DNA of 64,000 nucleotides from JALYRV01 sp035512575 (GCA_035512575.1 DATKDT010000084.1:16735-80734), one strand, 5' to 3'. Counted from the stretch's first letter, positions 8,606 through 17,426 are shown. Notes: a model not told the origin generated them from the sequence alone. Numbers and translations are program-made.

Positions 8606-9118
8606 TCACCTGCGCAGCTCCCGCACGACGTGCCCGATCTCGGGAAGAATCAGCTTGTTCATACCCAATCTAACGGCGTTTTCCGACCCGGGCATGACGA
8701 ACACGGCGCAGTGGCCGATGATGCCGGCGGTGGCGCGCGTGAGCATGGCGGCCGATCCGATCTCCTGGTAGCTCAGCGCGCGGAACAGCTCGCCAAAGCC
8801 GTCGAGCCGCCGCTCGAACAGCGACGACAGCGCCTCGAAAGTTCCGTCGCGCGAGCTGATGCCGGTGCCGCCCGTCGTGATCACGGCGTCGCTCGCGCCC
8901 GACTTGGCGGCGTACGACACGGTGTCGCGGATCGCCCGCGGGTCGTCCTTCACGATCTTCCGCCCGCTCACCGCATGGCCCGCGCCTTCGAGCAGCGCCG
9001 CGATGGCGGCGCCGCTGGTGTCGGTGGCCTCGGTGCGCGTGTCGCTGATCGTCACGACGAACACGCGTACGGCGGCCGGCGCGTCGGCCCGGTGCGATCC
9101 GGCGGGGGAGACGGGCAT
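8606..9118 (-). CDS. moaB: MoaB/Mog family molybdopterin adenylyltransferase
   Basis: Adenylates molybdopterin before metal insertion. 170 residues. Family motifs: VVTISDTRTEATDTSG, KIVKDDPRAIRD, ITTGGTGISSRDGTFEAL and VFVMPGSENAVRLGM. The TTGGTG loop and following acidic residues make up the nucleotide and pterin site. It sits 27 nt downstream of the nucleotidyltransferase gene and just before moeA, so it may be read from both the toxin-antitoxin promoter and its own. Confidence 0.92.
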   Translation of the reverse strand: MPVSPAGSHRADAPAAVRVFVVTISDTRTEATDTSGAAIAALLEGAGHAVSGRKIVKDDPRAIRDTVSYAAKSGASDAVITTGGTGISSRDGTFEALSSLFERRLDGFGELFRALSYQEIGSAAMLTRATAGIIGHCAVFVMPGSENAVRLGMNKLILPEIGHVVRELRR

Positions 9119-9145
9119 GGGGCCATGATACCGCCCTGGGGCGGG

Positions 9146-9691
9146 CTAGCTGCGCTCGCGCGCCAGATGCGCTTCGAGAAAGGCGATGTCCTGCGCATCG
9201 CCGGGAAACGAGCGGGCCGCTGCCGCGATCTTCTTGAGCGTCAGCAAGTCGGCCGCGGAGGCGATGTCGAACACGTGTGACTGGATCTTCATGCGCGTCG
9301 CGCGTCGAGCAAGCGTCGCGGCCTCGAGAGGAAAGTCGAACAGGAGATCGATGCGGAACCCCGTTTCGGAGTTGTAAAAGCCAGCACTCGCCGGACCGTC
9401 GAGTGTGAGCCGGATCGCCGCCACGCGGCGGTTGCCCACCGTGCTCACGACGTTGCCGGCGTCGTCCACCTTCGACACCAGTTCGAAACCACGCTCATAG
9501 AACAACTCGAGGACGCCCTCCAGGCGATCTTCCGGGCGACGGACCACGAAGTCGACGTCGCGCGTCACGCGCGTGGATCCGAGCACGGTGAGCGCCATGC
9601 CTCCGACGAGGACCGGCGTGAGGCCCAGCGCGCGGAGGCCGTGTGCGACCCCGCCGATCGTCGTGAGGTAGACGTCAGGATCAGGCTTCAT
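9146..9691 (-). CDS. Nucleotidyltransferase, toxin-like (AbiEii/MNT-related)
   Basis: 181 residues. The N-terminal half holds a minimal nucleotidyltransferase core: PVLVGGMALTVLGSTRVTRDVDFVV contains the Gly-Gly turn, the Arg-x-Thr-x-Asp-x-Asp metal-binding pattern and the following strand (quoted here as separate elements GGMAL, TRVTRDVDF). The rest is helical with a conserved-looking FRIDLLFDFP segment. Such proteins act as toxins or antitoxins by nucleotidylating tRNA or partner proteins; the target here is unknown. The ATG overlaps the stop codon of the 86-residue gene upstream (ATGA), the coupling usual for toxin-antitoxin pairs. The frame is open further upstream, but that part overlaps the partner gene and is not expected to be translated. 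Confidence 0.75.
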   Translation of the reverse strand: MKPDPDVYLTTIGGVAHGLRALGLTPVLVGGMALTVLGSTRVTRDVDFVVRRPEDRLEGVLELFYERGFELVSKVDDAGNVVSTVGNRRVAAIRLTLDGPASAGFYNSETGFRIDLLFDFPLEAATLARRATRMKIQSHVFDIASAADLLTLKKIAAAARSFPGDAQDIAFLEAHLARERS

Positions 9692-9948
9692 TGCCGTCCG
9701 GTATAGAGCCCTGGTAGCGGGCCGCGACACGTCGCGACGCGCCTGACCTTGGGCTGGGGCGGCGCCAGCGCCAGCACCAACTCGCGGTAGCGAAAATTGA
9801 CGAGGAGGCGTCGGGCCGCTTCGAACGACGCGCGGCGGGCCGCCGCGCCTTGCGCCGCGATCTGCCGCCTGCGCTCCGGCGACAGGCGGGCGGCCCGGGC
9901 GCGCCCGCCCCTGCGGCCGAGGGCGGCGGCAAGTTCCGATACCGTCAT
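9688..9948 (-). CDS. Small basic protein, probable antitoxin partner
   Basis: 86 residues, rich in Arg and Ala: ELAAALGRRGGRARAARLSP then RRRQIAAQGAAARRASFEAAR and NFRYRELV. The GRRGG-x-ARA and RLS-x-E-x-RRQIAAQGA pattern resembles short helix-turn-helix-like proteins found before nucleotidyltransferase genes. It probably binds DNA and the toxin. Predicted mRNA is leaderless: the -10 box ends 6 nt before the ATG. A 12-bp palindrome in the promoter is a likely operator for autoregulation. Confidence 0.65.
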   Translation of the reverse strand: MTVSELAAALGRRGGRARAARLSPERRRQIAAQGAAARRASFEAARRLLVNFRYRELVLALAPPQPKVRRVATCRGPLPGLYTGRQ

Positions 9949-9954
9949 GCCGGC

Positions 9955-9983
9955 ATTGTACCAATCTACTTAGCGCTAAGCAA
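9955..9983 (-). promoter_or_regulatory. TA promoter with palindromic operator
   Basis: Minus strand: -35 TTGCTT (9978-9983), 17-bp spacer, -10 TACAAT (9955-9960). The spacer contains the perfect 12-bp palindrome CTTAGCGCTAAG (9969-9980), which also overlaps part of the -35 box. The expected transcript start falls on or next to the ATG at 9948, giving a leaderless mRNA. Binding of the palindrome by the product would block RNA polymerase directly. Confidence 0.7.
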
Positions 9984-10175
9984 ATGACCACGGCGTCGAC
10001 ATGGCTCAATGGCCGATGCCGCCCCATCTCGGTGTATCCTGCCGTCAGGCGTGCAGGGCGCCTCCCGTCCGCGGGCAGGACTGAGTCCACCTGACTTGCG
10101 CGAAAAGCACGGTTCGTCACGAACCTCCTTTCGCCCGACCGAGCGGACGCCGGGCATGACTCGAGGAGGCTCGTT

Positions 10176-11363
10176 GTGTCCGAACGTCATCTTCCCGTCC
10201 GCCCCAATCTCGAACAGCTGAAGCACCAGGCAAAGGACCTGCTGCGCGCCGAGCCGGCACTTGACTCGCTCGCCAGTGCGCAGCACACCCTCGCACGAAG
10301 TTACGGCATCGCCAGCTGGCCTCGGCTCGTGCTGGCCTGCCGCATGACGTACGCGATCTGGCGCGACGATGCCGAGACGGTGCGTAGGCTGGTCCTGCGG
10401 CATCCGGCGCTGCTGCGTGAGGATGCGCGAGGCGTCAAGGGCAACTGGGGCCCGCCGATGTCATACGCGGCGAACCTTGGCCGCATGCGCATTGTCAGGA
10501 TGCTGCACGAGCTGGGCGCCGAGGATCTGCAGTTCGCCTTCGACCGCGCATGCCTGCAAGGTGAGCTCGCCACCGCGCGTCTGCTCCACGAGCTCGGGGC
10601 GCGGCCCGTCGACGGCGTGGTGATGGGCACGTGCGAGACGCTCAATCCGGCCGGCCTCATGTTCCTGCTCGAGCTGGGAGCCAGACTCGTCGACGAACAG
10701 GGCGACAGGCTCGCGCCCGCCGCCATGCTGCTGCAGGGCTACGGCCGGAATCCGGCCGGCAAGCACCAGTGCCTCGATATCGTGCGGCGGCACGGCGTCG
10801 ACCTTCCGGACACTCCGCCGATGGCCGTACACCGCGGCCGCATCGATCTGCTCGAGCGGCATCTCGCGCGCGATCCGGATCTGCTGTCGCGGACGTTCGA
10901 TCATGAAGAGATCTATCCGCCGTCGCTCGGCTGCCATGCGGATCACTCACTCGCGCTCCATGGCACGCCGCTCGCGGGTGCGACGCTCCTTCACACGTCC
11001 ATCGACTTCGATGAACTGCCGATCGCGCGCTGGCTCCTCGCGCGCGGTGCGCGCGCCGACGTCACGGCCGCAGTCGACGCCGAGGGCTTCGGCGGCCACA
11101 CGCCGCTCTTCGCAACCGTCGTCGTCCAGCCCCAATGGCTCAGGCGTGCGGATGACGCCGCGCGGCTGCTGCTGGATCACGGCGCCGATCCCAATGCCCG
11201 CGCCTCGCTTCGGAAACAGCTGCGAGGCGTCGATGACGAGACGCTGCACGAGTATCGCGACGTGACACCGCTCGGCTGGGGAGAGCGTTTTCACGATCAG
11301 GACTTCGTGAGCCGCCCCGCCATGCGCCTGATTGCGGAGCGCGGCGGACGCGTGGCGCCGTGA
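10176..11363 (+). CDS. Ankyrin-repeat protein
   Basis: 395 residues. The N-terminal stretch RPNLEQLKHQAKDLLRA followed by LARSYGIASWPRLVLAC is the conserved head found on many acidobacterial ankyrin proteins. The middle and C-terminal regions hold degenerate ankyrin repeats, for example PPMSYAANLGRMRIVRMLHE, TLLHTSIDFDELPIARWLLA and ARLLLDHGADPNARA. No signal peptide, so probably a cytoplasmic protein-protein interaction scaffold. The GTG start is supported by GAGGAGG 6 nt upstream. Partner unknown. The stop overlaps the upstream frame of the GH3 gene. Confidence 0.8.
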   Translation: MSERHLPVRPNLEQLKHQAKDLLRAEPALDSLASAQHTLARSYGIASWPRLVLACRMTYAIWRDDAETVRRLVLRHPALLREDARGVKGNWGPPMSYAANLGRMRIVRMLHELGAEDLQFAFDRACLQGELATARLLHELGARPVDGVVMGTCETLNPAGLMFLLELGARLVDEQGDRLAPAAMLLQGYGRNPAGKHQCLDIVRRHGVDLPDTPPMAVHRGRIDLLERHLARDPDLLSRTFDHEEIYPPSLGCHADHSLALHGTPLAGATLLHTSIDFDELPIARWLLARGARADVTAAVDAEGFGGHTPLFATVVVQPQWLRRADDAARLLLDHGADPNARASLRKQLRGVDDETLHEYRDVTPLGWGERFHDQDFVSRPAMRLIAERGGRVAP

Positions 11364-11377
11364 TACTTTTTGACGCG

Positions 11378-13189
11378 ATGAAGCGCGCTGGCCGTCTCCC
11401 TCTCGTTGCCGCCCTCTGCGTCCTCAGCGCCGGCCTTGCGGCCCAGACCGGCGACCCGCTCGACCGCGCCGCCCGCCGCTGGGTCGAAAGCGCCATGCGG
11501 ACGCTGACGCTCGACCAGAAGATCGGCCAGCTGATTACCTCGTCCTCGCAGACGCTGTTCGTCAGCAGCGACTCGGACACCTTCGACGAGCTCACGAAGC
11601 GCGTCACGTCGCTCGGCATCGGCGGCATGCACATCTTCGGCGGCTCGGAGCCCGCGCCGCCGGTGCTGCTCAATCCCACCTACGGCACGGTGACGCTGGG
11701 CCAGCCGCTGGCGGCCGCGTCGCTGCTCAACCGCCTGCAGGCGCTGTCGCCGATACCGCTGCTCAACACGGCCGACTTCGAGGCGGGCGTCGGCTTCCGC
11801 CTCGCCGGCGCCACGGCATTCCCGAGGACGATGGCGTTCGGTGCGGCCGGCGACGAGAAGCTGGCGTACGAGGCGGGGCGCATCACGGCGGTCGAGGGAC
11901 GCGCGCTCGGCGTGCACGTCAACTTCGCGCCCATCGTCGACGTCAACAACAACCCGCGCAATCCCGTGATCAACACGCGCGCGTTCGGCGAAGACCCGCA
12001 CGCGGTCGGCCGGCTCGGCGCGGCCTACGTGCGCGGGCTGCAGGACGGCGGCATGATTGCGACGCTCAAACACTTTCCCGGGCACGGCGACACCGACGTC
12101 GACTCGCATCTGGGCCTGCCGGTGATTGCGCATCCGCGCGACCGGCTCGATCGCGTTGAGCTGCCGCCGTTCCGCGCCGGCATTGCCGCCGGCGCCGGCG
12201 CGGTGATGTCGGCGCACGTGCAGATGCCCGCGATCGATCCGGCGGCGTTCGCGCCCGCGACGCTCTCGCACGCGGCGCTCACCGGATTGCTCCGTGGCGA
12301 TCTCGGCTTCGGCGGCTTGATCTACACGGACTCGATGGGCATGCAGGCAATTTCGAACCGCATGCCGCCGGGCGAGGCGGCCGCGCGCGCCGTTCAGGCC
12401 GGCAACGACATCGTCCTGCACTCGCCCGACGATGGGGCGGCGGTGGAGGGGATCAGGCAGGCGATCGCCTCGGGGCAGATTCCGATGGCGCAGGTCGATG
12501 CGTCGGTGCGGCGCATTCTCGAGGCGAAGGCGAAGCTGGGCCTGCACAAACAGAAACTGGTGAGCCTCGACGAGGTGCCGCTGAAAGTGGGCACGCGCGC
12601 GCACCGCGCTCTCGCGCAGGAGGTGAGCCGCCGCGGCATGACGCTCGTGAAGGACGAGCGGTCGCAGGTTCCGCTGAAAGTCGCGCGCGACGCGCGCGTA
12701 CTGTATCTGTCGGTGCTCGACTATCCGACGGGCTGGCGCATTGCCGCGCCGAGCCGCACGTTCATTCCGGAGCTGCGCAAACGCTGGCCCAATGTGACGG
12801 CCATCGAGCTGTCCGATCGCACCACGCCGTCGGAGGTCGAGCTGGTGCGCGCGATGGGGCCGCGCTACGACGCCATTGTCGTGTCGGTGTTCGTGCGGAC
12901 GGCGTCCTACAGCGGCCGCATGGATCTGGCGCCGCCGCTCATGCGGCTGCTGAATGACTTGGCGCGCACCACGGCCGCGTCGAAGCAGCCGTTCGTGACC
13001 ACGTTCTTCGGTAATCCCTACGTCGCGACGTTCCTGCCCGACCTGCCGGCAATGCTCGTCACGTACGACTTCTACGATCTCGCCGAGGCGTCGGCCGTGC
13101 GCGCGCTGGCGGGCGAGGCGTCGATCACCGGGAAGCTGCCGATCGATCTGCCTGGCATCGCGCCAGTCGGCACCGGCCTCAGCCGCTGA
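11378..13189 (+). CDS. Glycoside hydrolase family 3, beta-N-acetylhexosaminidase-like, secreted
   Basis: 603 residues with a signal peptide (MKRAGRLPLVAALCVLSAGLAAQ). The catalytic barrel carries the NagZ-type loop KHFPGHGDTDVDSHLGLP, whose Asp-His pair is the general acid/base, and the nucleophile Asp in LIYTDSMGMQA. It therefore resembles retaining N-acetyl-glucosaminidases acting on peptidoglycan fragments or chitin oligomers, here in the periplasm or outside. The C-terminal domain (about residues 430-603) is a GH3 alpha/beta sandwich. A partial, broken copy of this C-terminal half lies at 16599-17093. The ATG at 11378 is chosen over an upstream GTG at 11360 because it gives a good signal peptide. 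Confidence 0.88.
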   Translation: MKRAGRLPLVAALCVLSAGLAAQTGDPLDRAARRWVESAMRTLTLDQKIGQLITSSSQTLFVSSDSDTFDELTKRVTSLGIGGMHIFGGSEPAPPVLLNPTYGTVTLGQPLAAASLLNRLQALSPIPLLNTADFEAGVGFRLAGATAFPRTMAFGAAGDEKLAYEAGRITAVEGRALGVHVNFAPIVDVNNNPRNPVINTRAFGEDPHAVGRLGAAYVRGLQDGGMIATLKHFPGHGDTDVDSHLGLPVIAHPRDRLDRVELPPFRAGIAAGAGAVMSAHVQMPAIDPAAFAPATLSHAALTGLLRGDLGFGGLIYTDSMGMQAISNRMPPGEAAARAVQAGNDIVLHSPDDGAAVEGIRQAIASGQIPMAQVDASVRRILEAKAKLGLHKQKLVSLDEVPLKVGTRAHRALAQEVSRRGMTLVKDERSQVPLKVARDARVLYLSVLDYPTGWRIAAPSRTFIPELRKRWPNVTAIELSDRTTPSEVELVRAMGPRYDAIVVSVFVRTASYSGRMDLAPPLMRLLNDLARTTAASKQPFVTTFFGNPYVATFLPDLPAMLVTYDFYDLAEASAVRALAGEASITGKLPIDLPGIAPVGTGLSR

Positions 13190-13528
13190 GCCCGCAGATA
13201 ATCGTTCAGGCTATCCTGCTCGCCGGATTATCGTAGTCGCGCGCCCCGGATGCGGGCGCCCACTCGCGCGCTGCTGGGCGTTGCGCTGGCGGCCGTGCTC
13301 GCGGTTGCCGCCACCAGCCTGACGACGGCGCTGCAGACGCGCACAGCACCGCCTGCAGCGACGACACCAGCAGTGGCCCGGCCGTCACGCAGCACACGCG
13401 ACTGATCGCCAGTCTGAGGCACGAGTCGTTTGGGTGGCCGCCATCAGCGAATGGCTGTGGGGGAGGTCGCGCCAAATTGATCCGCGACTGATCCCGTATG
13501 ATGGTCGCTCGCCTCGCGACGCGTTCTC
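13190..13528. other. Gap between GH3 and kinase genes; possible small ORF only
   Basis: Near its left end, GATAATC (13197-13203) is repeated inverted as GATTATC (13226-13232). The only coding candidate is the 51-codon frame at 13250-13405, listed separately. No RNA gene or terminator is evident. Confidence 0.5.
13250..13405 (+). CDS. Possible small membrane peptide or gene remnant
   Basis: ATG frame of 51 codons. It starts with a basic N-terminus and a strong hydrophobic segment (LLGVALAAVLAVAATSL) followed by an Ala/Thr/Pro-rich tail. It could be a small membrane peptide or the surviving 5' end of a truncated sensor gene. No ribosome site is obvious. Not recognised. Confidence 0.3.
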   Translation: MRAPTRALLGVALAAVLAVAATSLTTALQTRTAPPAATTPAVARPSRSTRD

Positions 13529-16093
13529 ATGTCCCTAGCATCCGGCACACGGCTTGGTTCGTACGAAGTCATCGGCCCGCTCGGTGCAGGCGGCATGGGC
13601 GAGGTCTATCTCGCCAGGGACTCGCGGCTGGGCCGCGAGGTGGCCATCAAAGTCCTGCCCACCGATGTCGCCACTGACCGCGACCGGTTGACGCGGTTCG
13701 AGCGTGAGGCCAAGGCCGTTTCCGCGCTGAACCATCCGCACATCGTGACGCTGTATGAGGTCGGCACCAGCGACGCCGGCCCCTTCATCGTCATGGAACG
13801 GATCGACGGGCGATCGCTTCGCGAGTTGCTGGACGAAGGCCCGCTGTCCATTCGCCGGTTGCTGGTGCTCGGCACACAAATCTCCGAGGGCCTTGCGAAA
13901 GCCCACGCCGCCGGCATCGTGCATCGGGATCTCAAGCCCGGCAACGTCATGGTCACCGGCGATGGCTTCGCGAAGATCCTGGACTTCGGGTTGGCCAAGC
14001 TCGTGTACCCGGAACTCGATGCGAATGCCATGGAGGCGGCGACGACACTTGCGCGCGACACTGCCTCCGGAATGGTGATGGGCACGGTCGGTTACCTGTC
14101 GCCAGAACAGGCGGCGGGCAGACCCGTGGACTACCGCGCGGATCAATTCGCGTTCGGCGCGCTGTTGTACGAAATGGCGACGCGCGAGCGGCCGTTCAGG
14201 CGTGCAACCCTCGTCGAATCGCTGGCGGCCACGATCGCAGAGGACCTCGAGCCGCCGCGGTCCAAACGGCCGGACCTGCCCGCGCCTCTTGAATGGCTCA
14301 TCGATCGTTGCTTGTCGAAGGATCCGGGTGACCGGTACGCCTCGACGTCCGACCTCGCGCGCGAACTCGCGTCGCTGCGCGATCACCTGTCCGACCTGAC
14401 CAGGATGCCGAGCGGCGAGATGCCCGCACGCGCCAGGCAGGGTTCACGACCGTGGCGGCGATGGGCCGCCGCTATGCTCGCGGGCATCGCCCTCGGTGCA
14501 GCAGGTTTCGTTTTGGCCCGAGCCACCGCGGATGTGAGCGTGCCGTCGTATCAACCACTGACGTTCCAGCGAGGTACTGTCACAGGCGCCCGGTTCGGCC
14601 CGGACGGCAAGACGATTTACTACAGCGCCGCCTGGGGCGCGGACCCGTCCCGCGTCTACCAGACGCACCTCGATCGCCCCGAATCGAAGCGCCTGGATAT
14701 TCCGCCGGGGTTCCTGCTTGGCGTCTCGGGCAAGCAGGAACTTGCCGTGCTCCTGACTGGCGAGCGCGCCCCCTATGCAGTGCCGGGAACTCTCGTTCGT
14801 GTCCCGGCGATTGGCGGCACGCCGCGGGCACTGGTCGAGAACGTGACCTACGGGGATTGGGCGCCTGACGGTGAGCAAATGGCGATCAATCGCGCCGGCC
14901 GGGGGTGCGAGTTCCCGATTGGCCGTCAAATCGCGGCCCGATGCTGGATGGTTCGCGTGTCGCCCAATGGTGACCGGGTCGCGATCATTGGCCCGGACGC
15001 GGTCGATATTCTCGACCTGACCGGAGGGCCGGTCGTCAGCGACAACAGCCTGTCCTCTGTCTTCGGCATTGCGTGGTCTCCCGACGGCCGCGAAGTGTGG
15101 ATGACGGGCTCCGAAAGCGGCGGCGCGCATGACCGCGCCCTCTACGCACTCAACCTTCGGGGCACGCGCCGCCTGATCGCCCGCATCGCCGGCGCCCTGA
15201 CAATCTACGATGTCGCGCCTGACGGCAACGCCGCGCTCGTCGGCACGGGCGCGGGCTGGAATGGAGTGATCGCCGGCCGCGCGGACGGTGGAGAGGAACA
15301 GCCGCTGGACCTGTTCGGCCGATCCGCGATCGCCGGCCTCTCGGCCGATGGAACGCGCGTGTTGATCGACGAGACCCGCGAAGTGGGCACTGGCGCGTAC
15401 CTGCGATCCACCGACGGCAAGGACACGATTTCCTTCGAGGGTTACACCGCGCGCGGCCTGTCACCCGACGGTGCCTGGATGCTCGTCAACCCGCGCGGAG
15501 ACTTGAGCCAGTTGCAGCTCATGCCGACGGGTGCCGGTGAACCGCGCGTGGTCCCGCTCAATCCTGGACTCGAACTGACCAGTGAACTGACCAGTGAGCA
15601 AGTCGCACTCTGGTCGAGAGATGGCCGGCGTGTGTTCACGTGGCTGCAGGCGAAGGGCGAGAGTGCCGTCGCGCACCTATACGTGCGCGAGGGTGAGCAG
15701 CCGTGGCAGGCGATCACGCCCCCAATGCCGCCGCGCCCGTTCGCAGTGTCGCCTGATGGCCGCTCCGTGGCCGTCCGCGCGCCGGACAACATGGTCACCA
15801 TCTACTCCACCGCCAACCAACCGCCGCGACGACTCGACGGCGAGAGTGGACGGCCGATCCACTGGAGCGCGGACGGCCATCTCGTTCTTGCCGGTCCCGA
15901 ACGGTTCCCCGCACGGCTCTACCGCCGCCACGTCATCACCGGCCAGATTGAACCGTGGCGCACGATTGCGCCGCCTGACCCTTCCGGCGTGATGTTCGTC
16001 GGCCGTGTCTTCATCGCCGCCGACGATCAGTTCTACGTGTATCAATACAGCCGAGGCCTGAACGATTTGTATCTGGTCCGCGGCGTGCGTTGA
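13529..16093 (+). CDS. Ser/Thr protein kinase with C-terminal WD40/TolB-like propeller
   Basis: 854 residues. Kinase domain at about 10-280: glycine loop GPLGAGGMGEVYLARD, VAIKVLP lysine, catalytic loop IVHRDLKPGNVMV, ILDFGLAKL as the metal-binding DFG, and the activation-segment GTVGYLSPEQAAG. A single transmembrane helix at about 307-330 (WAAAMLAGIALGAAGFVLAR) places the kinase inside and residues 340-854 outside. The outer part has repeated WSPDGREVW- and SPDGRSVAV-type blades of a TolB/PD40 propeller, so it should sense an envelope signal. A 12-bp in-frame repeat encodes ELTSELTSE in the propeller. The gene lies inside the GH3/tRNA-Arg duplication. Confidence 0.93.
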   Translation: MSLASGTRLGSYEVIGPLGAGGMGEVYLARDSRLGREVAIKVLPTDVATDRDRLTRFEREAKAVSALNHPHIVTLYEVGTSDAGPFIVMERIDGRSLRELLDEGPLSIRRLLVLGTQISEGLAKAHAAGIVHRDLKPGNVMVTGDGFAKILDFGLAKLVYPELDANAMEAATTLARDTASGMVMGTVGYLSPEQAAGRPVDYRADQFAFGALLYEMATRERPFRRATLVESLAATIAEDLEPPRSKRPDLPAPLEWLIDRCLSKDPGDRYASTSDLARELASLRDHLSDLTRMPSGEMPARARQGSRPWRRWAAAMLAGIALGAAGFVLARATADVSVPSYQPLTFQRGTVTGARFGPDGKTIYYSAAWGADPSRVYQTHLDRPESKRLDIPPGFLLGVSGKQELAVLLTGERAPYAVPGTLVRVPAIGGTPRALVENVTYGDWAPDGEQMAINRAGRGCEFPIGRQIAARCWMVRVSPNGDRVAIIGPDAVDILDLTGGPVVSDNSLSSVFGIAWSPDGREVWMTGSESGGAHDRALYALNLRGTRRLIARIAGALTIYDVAPDGNAALVGTGAGWNGVIAGRADGGEEQPLDLFGRSAIAGLSADGTRVLIDETREVGTGAYLRSTDGKDTISFEGYTARGLSPDGAWMLVNPRGDLSQLQLMPTGAGEPRVVPLNPGLELTSELTSEQVALWSRDGRRVFTWLQAKGESAVAHLYVREGEQPWQAITPPMPPRPFAVSPDGRSVAVRAPDNMVTIYSTANQPPRRLDGESGRPIHWSADGHLVLAGPERFPARLYRRHVITGQIEPWRTIAPPDPSGVMFVGRVFIAADDQFYVYQYSRGLNDLYLVRGVR

Positions 16094-16132
16094 AGGGGAG
16101 GGTTGGACTAGGCTGGTGCTGCGGCGGCAGAT

Positions 16133-16157
16133 CCCCGAGACCCGGTAGTCTCTGGGG
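16133..16157 (+). terminator. Hairpin after kinase gene, candidate terminator
   Basis: CCCCGAGAC (16133-16141), loop CCGGTA, GTCTCTGGGG (16148-16157): a 9-bp stem with one bulged T. No T-run follows, so intrinsic termination is uncertain. It lies between the kinase stop and the tRNA. Confidence 0.4.
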
Positions 16158-16185
16158 TCGCACGGTTGCGAAGGCCGGCCCGGCC

Positions 16186-16262
16186 GCGCCCTTAGCTCAG
16201 TTGGATAGAGCGTCTGGCTACGAACCAGGAGGTCGCACGTTCGAGTCGTCCAGGGTGCACCA
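16186..16262 (+). tRNA. tRNA-Arg(ACG), degenerate copy
   Basis: 77 nt including encoded CCA; anticodon loop CTACGAA gives ACG. It differs from the copy at 17492 at two positions. One makes a G-U pair in the acceptor stem. The other makes a C-C mismatch in the T stem (GCACG against CGTCC). It may be inactive or only weakly functional. Confidence 0.75.
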
Positions 16263-16550
16263 ATTCCCTCCATCGCTGACATTCCGGTCCCGGCGTATTA
16301 CTTCGAGCTGATTGGGACCGCGATTTTCGCCGTGACCGGCGTGCTGGTCGTGGCACGCCGCGGCCTCGACATGTTCGACATCTACGCGACGCCGATCCTG
16401 CTCGGCTGCACGGTTTTCGTGCTGCTGCGCGGCATCACCGGCACGTTTGCCTATGCCGGATTCGCCGGCGCGGCGGCGGCGTTCACGTTGCGCGCGCTCG
16501 CGATTCGCTACCACCTGCAGATTCCCGCCTGGCTCACGCACCGCGCCTAG
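16263..16550 (+). pseudogene. Internally deleted copy of yicG-like gene
   Basis: Continues in the same relation to the tRNA as the intact gene at 17554. It matches that gene at both ends but lacks 345 nt (115 codons, corresponding to 17684-18028), deleted in frame with 2-bp microhomology (CG). What is left fuses RRGLDMF to DIYATPILLGC and keeps only the outer membrane helices. The GTG used by the intact gene is GTC here. Confidence 0.85.
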
Positions 16551-16598
16551 CCACGGAATGTGGTATGAATTCCGCCGCAGCTCATATCGCGCGGTGGC

Positions 16599-17093
16599 GG
16601 CGGAAGTGAGCCGCCGCGGCATGACGCTCCGACGGGCTGGCGCATTGCCGCGCCGAGCCGCACGTTCATTCCGGAGCTGCGCAAACGCTGGCCCAATGTG
16701 ACGGCCGTCGAGCTGTCCGATCGCACCACGCCATCGGAGATTGAGCTGGTGCGCGCGATGGCGCCGCGCTACGACGCCATCGTCGTCTCGGTGTTCGTGC
16801 GGACGGCGTCCTACAGCGGCCGCATGGATCTGGCGCCGCCGCTCATGCGCCTGCTCCAGGATGTCGCGCGCGTCACGGCCGCGTCGAAGCAGCCGTTCGT
16901 GACCACGTTCTTCGGCAATCCCTACGTCGCGACGTTCCTGCCGGAACTGCCGGCGATGCTCGTCACGTACGACGTCTACGATCTCGCCGAGGCGTCGGCG
17001 GTGCGCGCGCTGGCGGGCGAGGCGCCGATTACCGGGAAGCTGCCGATCGATCTGCCGGGCATCGCGCCGGTCGGCACCGGCCTCGTCCGGTAG
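16599..17093 (+). pseudogene. 3' fragment of the GH3 gene
   Basis: Matches the last ~170 codons of the gene at 11378-13189 with roughly 90 percent identity by eye. A 79-nt deletion (corresponding to 12647-12725) shifts the frame near its start. After that, codons 16698-17093 remain open and most changes are conservative (for example NDLART to QDVARV). It is fused directly behind the yicG remnant. Without a signal peptide or the catalytic barrel it cannot be an active GH3 enzyme. Confidence 0.85.
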
Positions 17094-17170
17094 GCCGGCT
17101 TTATCCTTTTCCGCCCGGCGCGTGTCTAATGTCGGTGCCGTTGCCAGCGGCCTGCGGGAAGGCCTCGCAG

Positions 17171-17413
17171 ATGAGCGCGTACCACCCCCCGCGAAGGTTG
17201 TCCTGGCGGGATCGCTTTCAGATTCGGGACGGCCTCGCCGGAGGAATGCTGCCCTGCGGCTGTGCGTTCGGCCGCTACCTCACCTATTCCGGCGCCGTGC
17301 TCACGGTCATCGACGATGCGTCGGGCTGCCGCGAGGGGCATCTCGCGGATCGCGTCCTGGAGGAACCCACGGCGGACGCCACGGGAAACTTGGAACTGAG
17401 AACTGGGAACTGA
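17171..17413 (+). CDS. Hypothetical protein, 80 residues
   Basis: From the ATG at 17171. The core RDRFQIRDGLAGGMLPCGCA followed by YLTYSGAVLTVIDDASGCREGHL looks protein-like, with two Cys in LPCGCAFG and hydrophobic spacing. The stop codon is created inside the heptad array that follows, so the last ~9 residues are repeat-encoded. Not recognised; function unknown. Confidence 0.45.
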   Translation: MSAYHPPRRLSWRDRFQIRDGLAGGMLPCGCAFGRYLTYSGAVLTVIDDASGCREGHLADRVLEEPTADATGNLELRTGN

Positions 17414-17426
17414 GAACTGGAACTGG
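17392..17426. repeat. Heptad tandem array, GGAACTG/AGAACTG-type
   Basis: GGAACTG, AGAACTG, GGAACTG, AGAACTG, then GAACTGG: five units alternating in their first base. Between the small hypothetical gene and tRNA-Arg. Fourth array with a 7-bp period. Confidence 0.85.

Noticed and set aside
13197..13232. Inverted repeat GATAATC / GATTATC
   Set aside because: Only 7 bp with a 22-bp loop and no T-run; too weak to call a terminator or operator.
15570..15600. Tandem 12-bp repeat GAACTGACCAGT in the kinase gene
   Set aside because: In frame and inside a propeller blade; ordinary coding repeat, not related to the heptad arrays.
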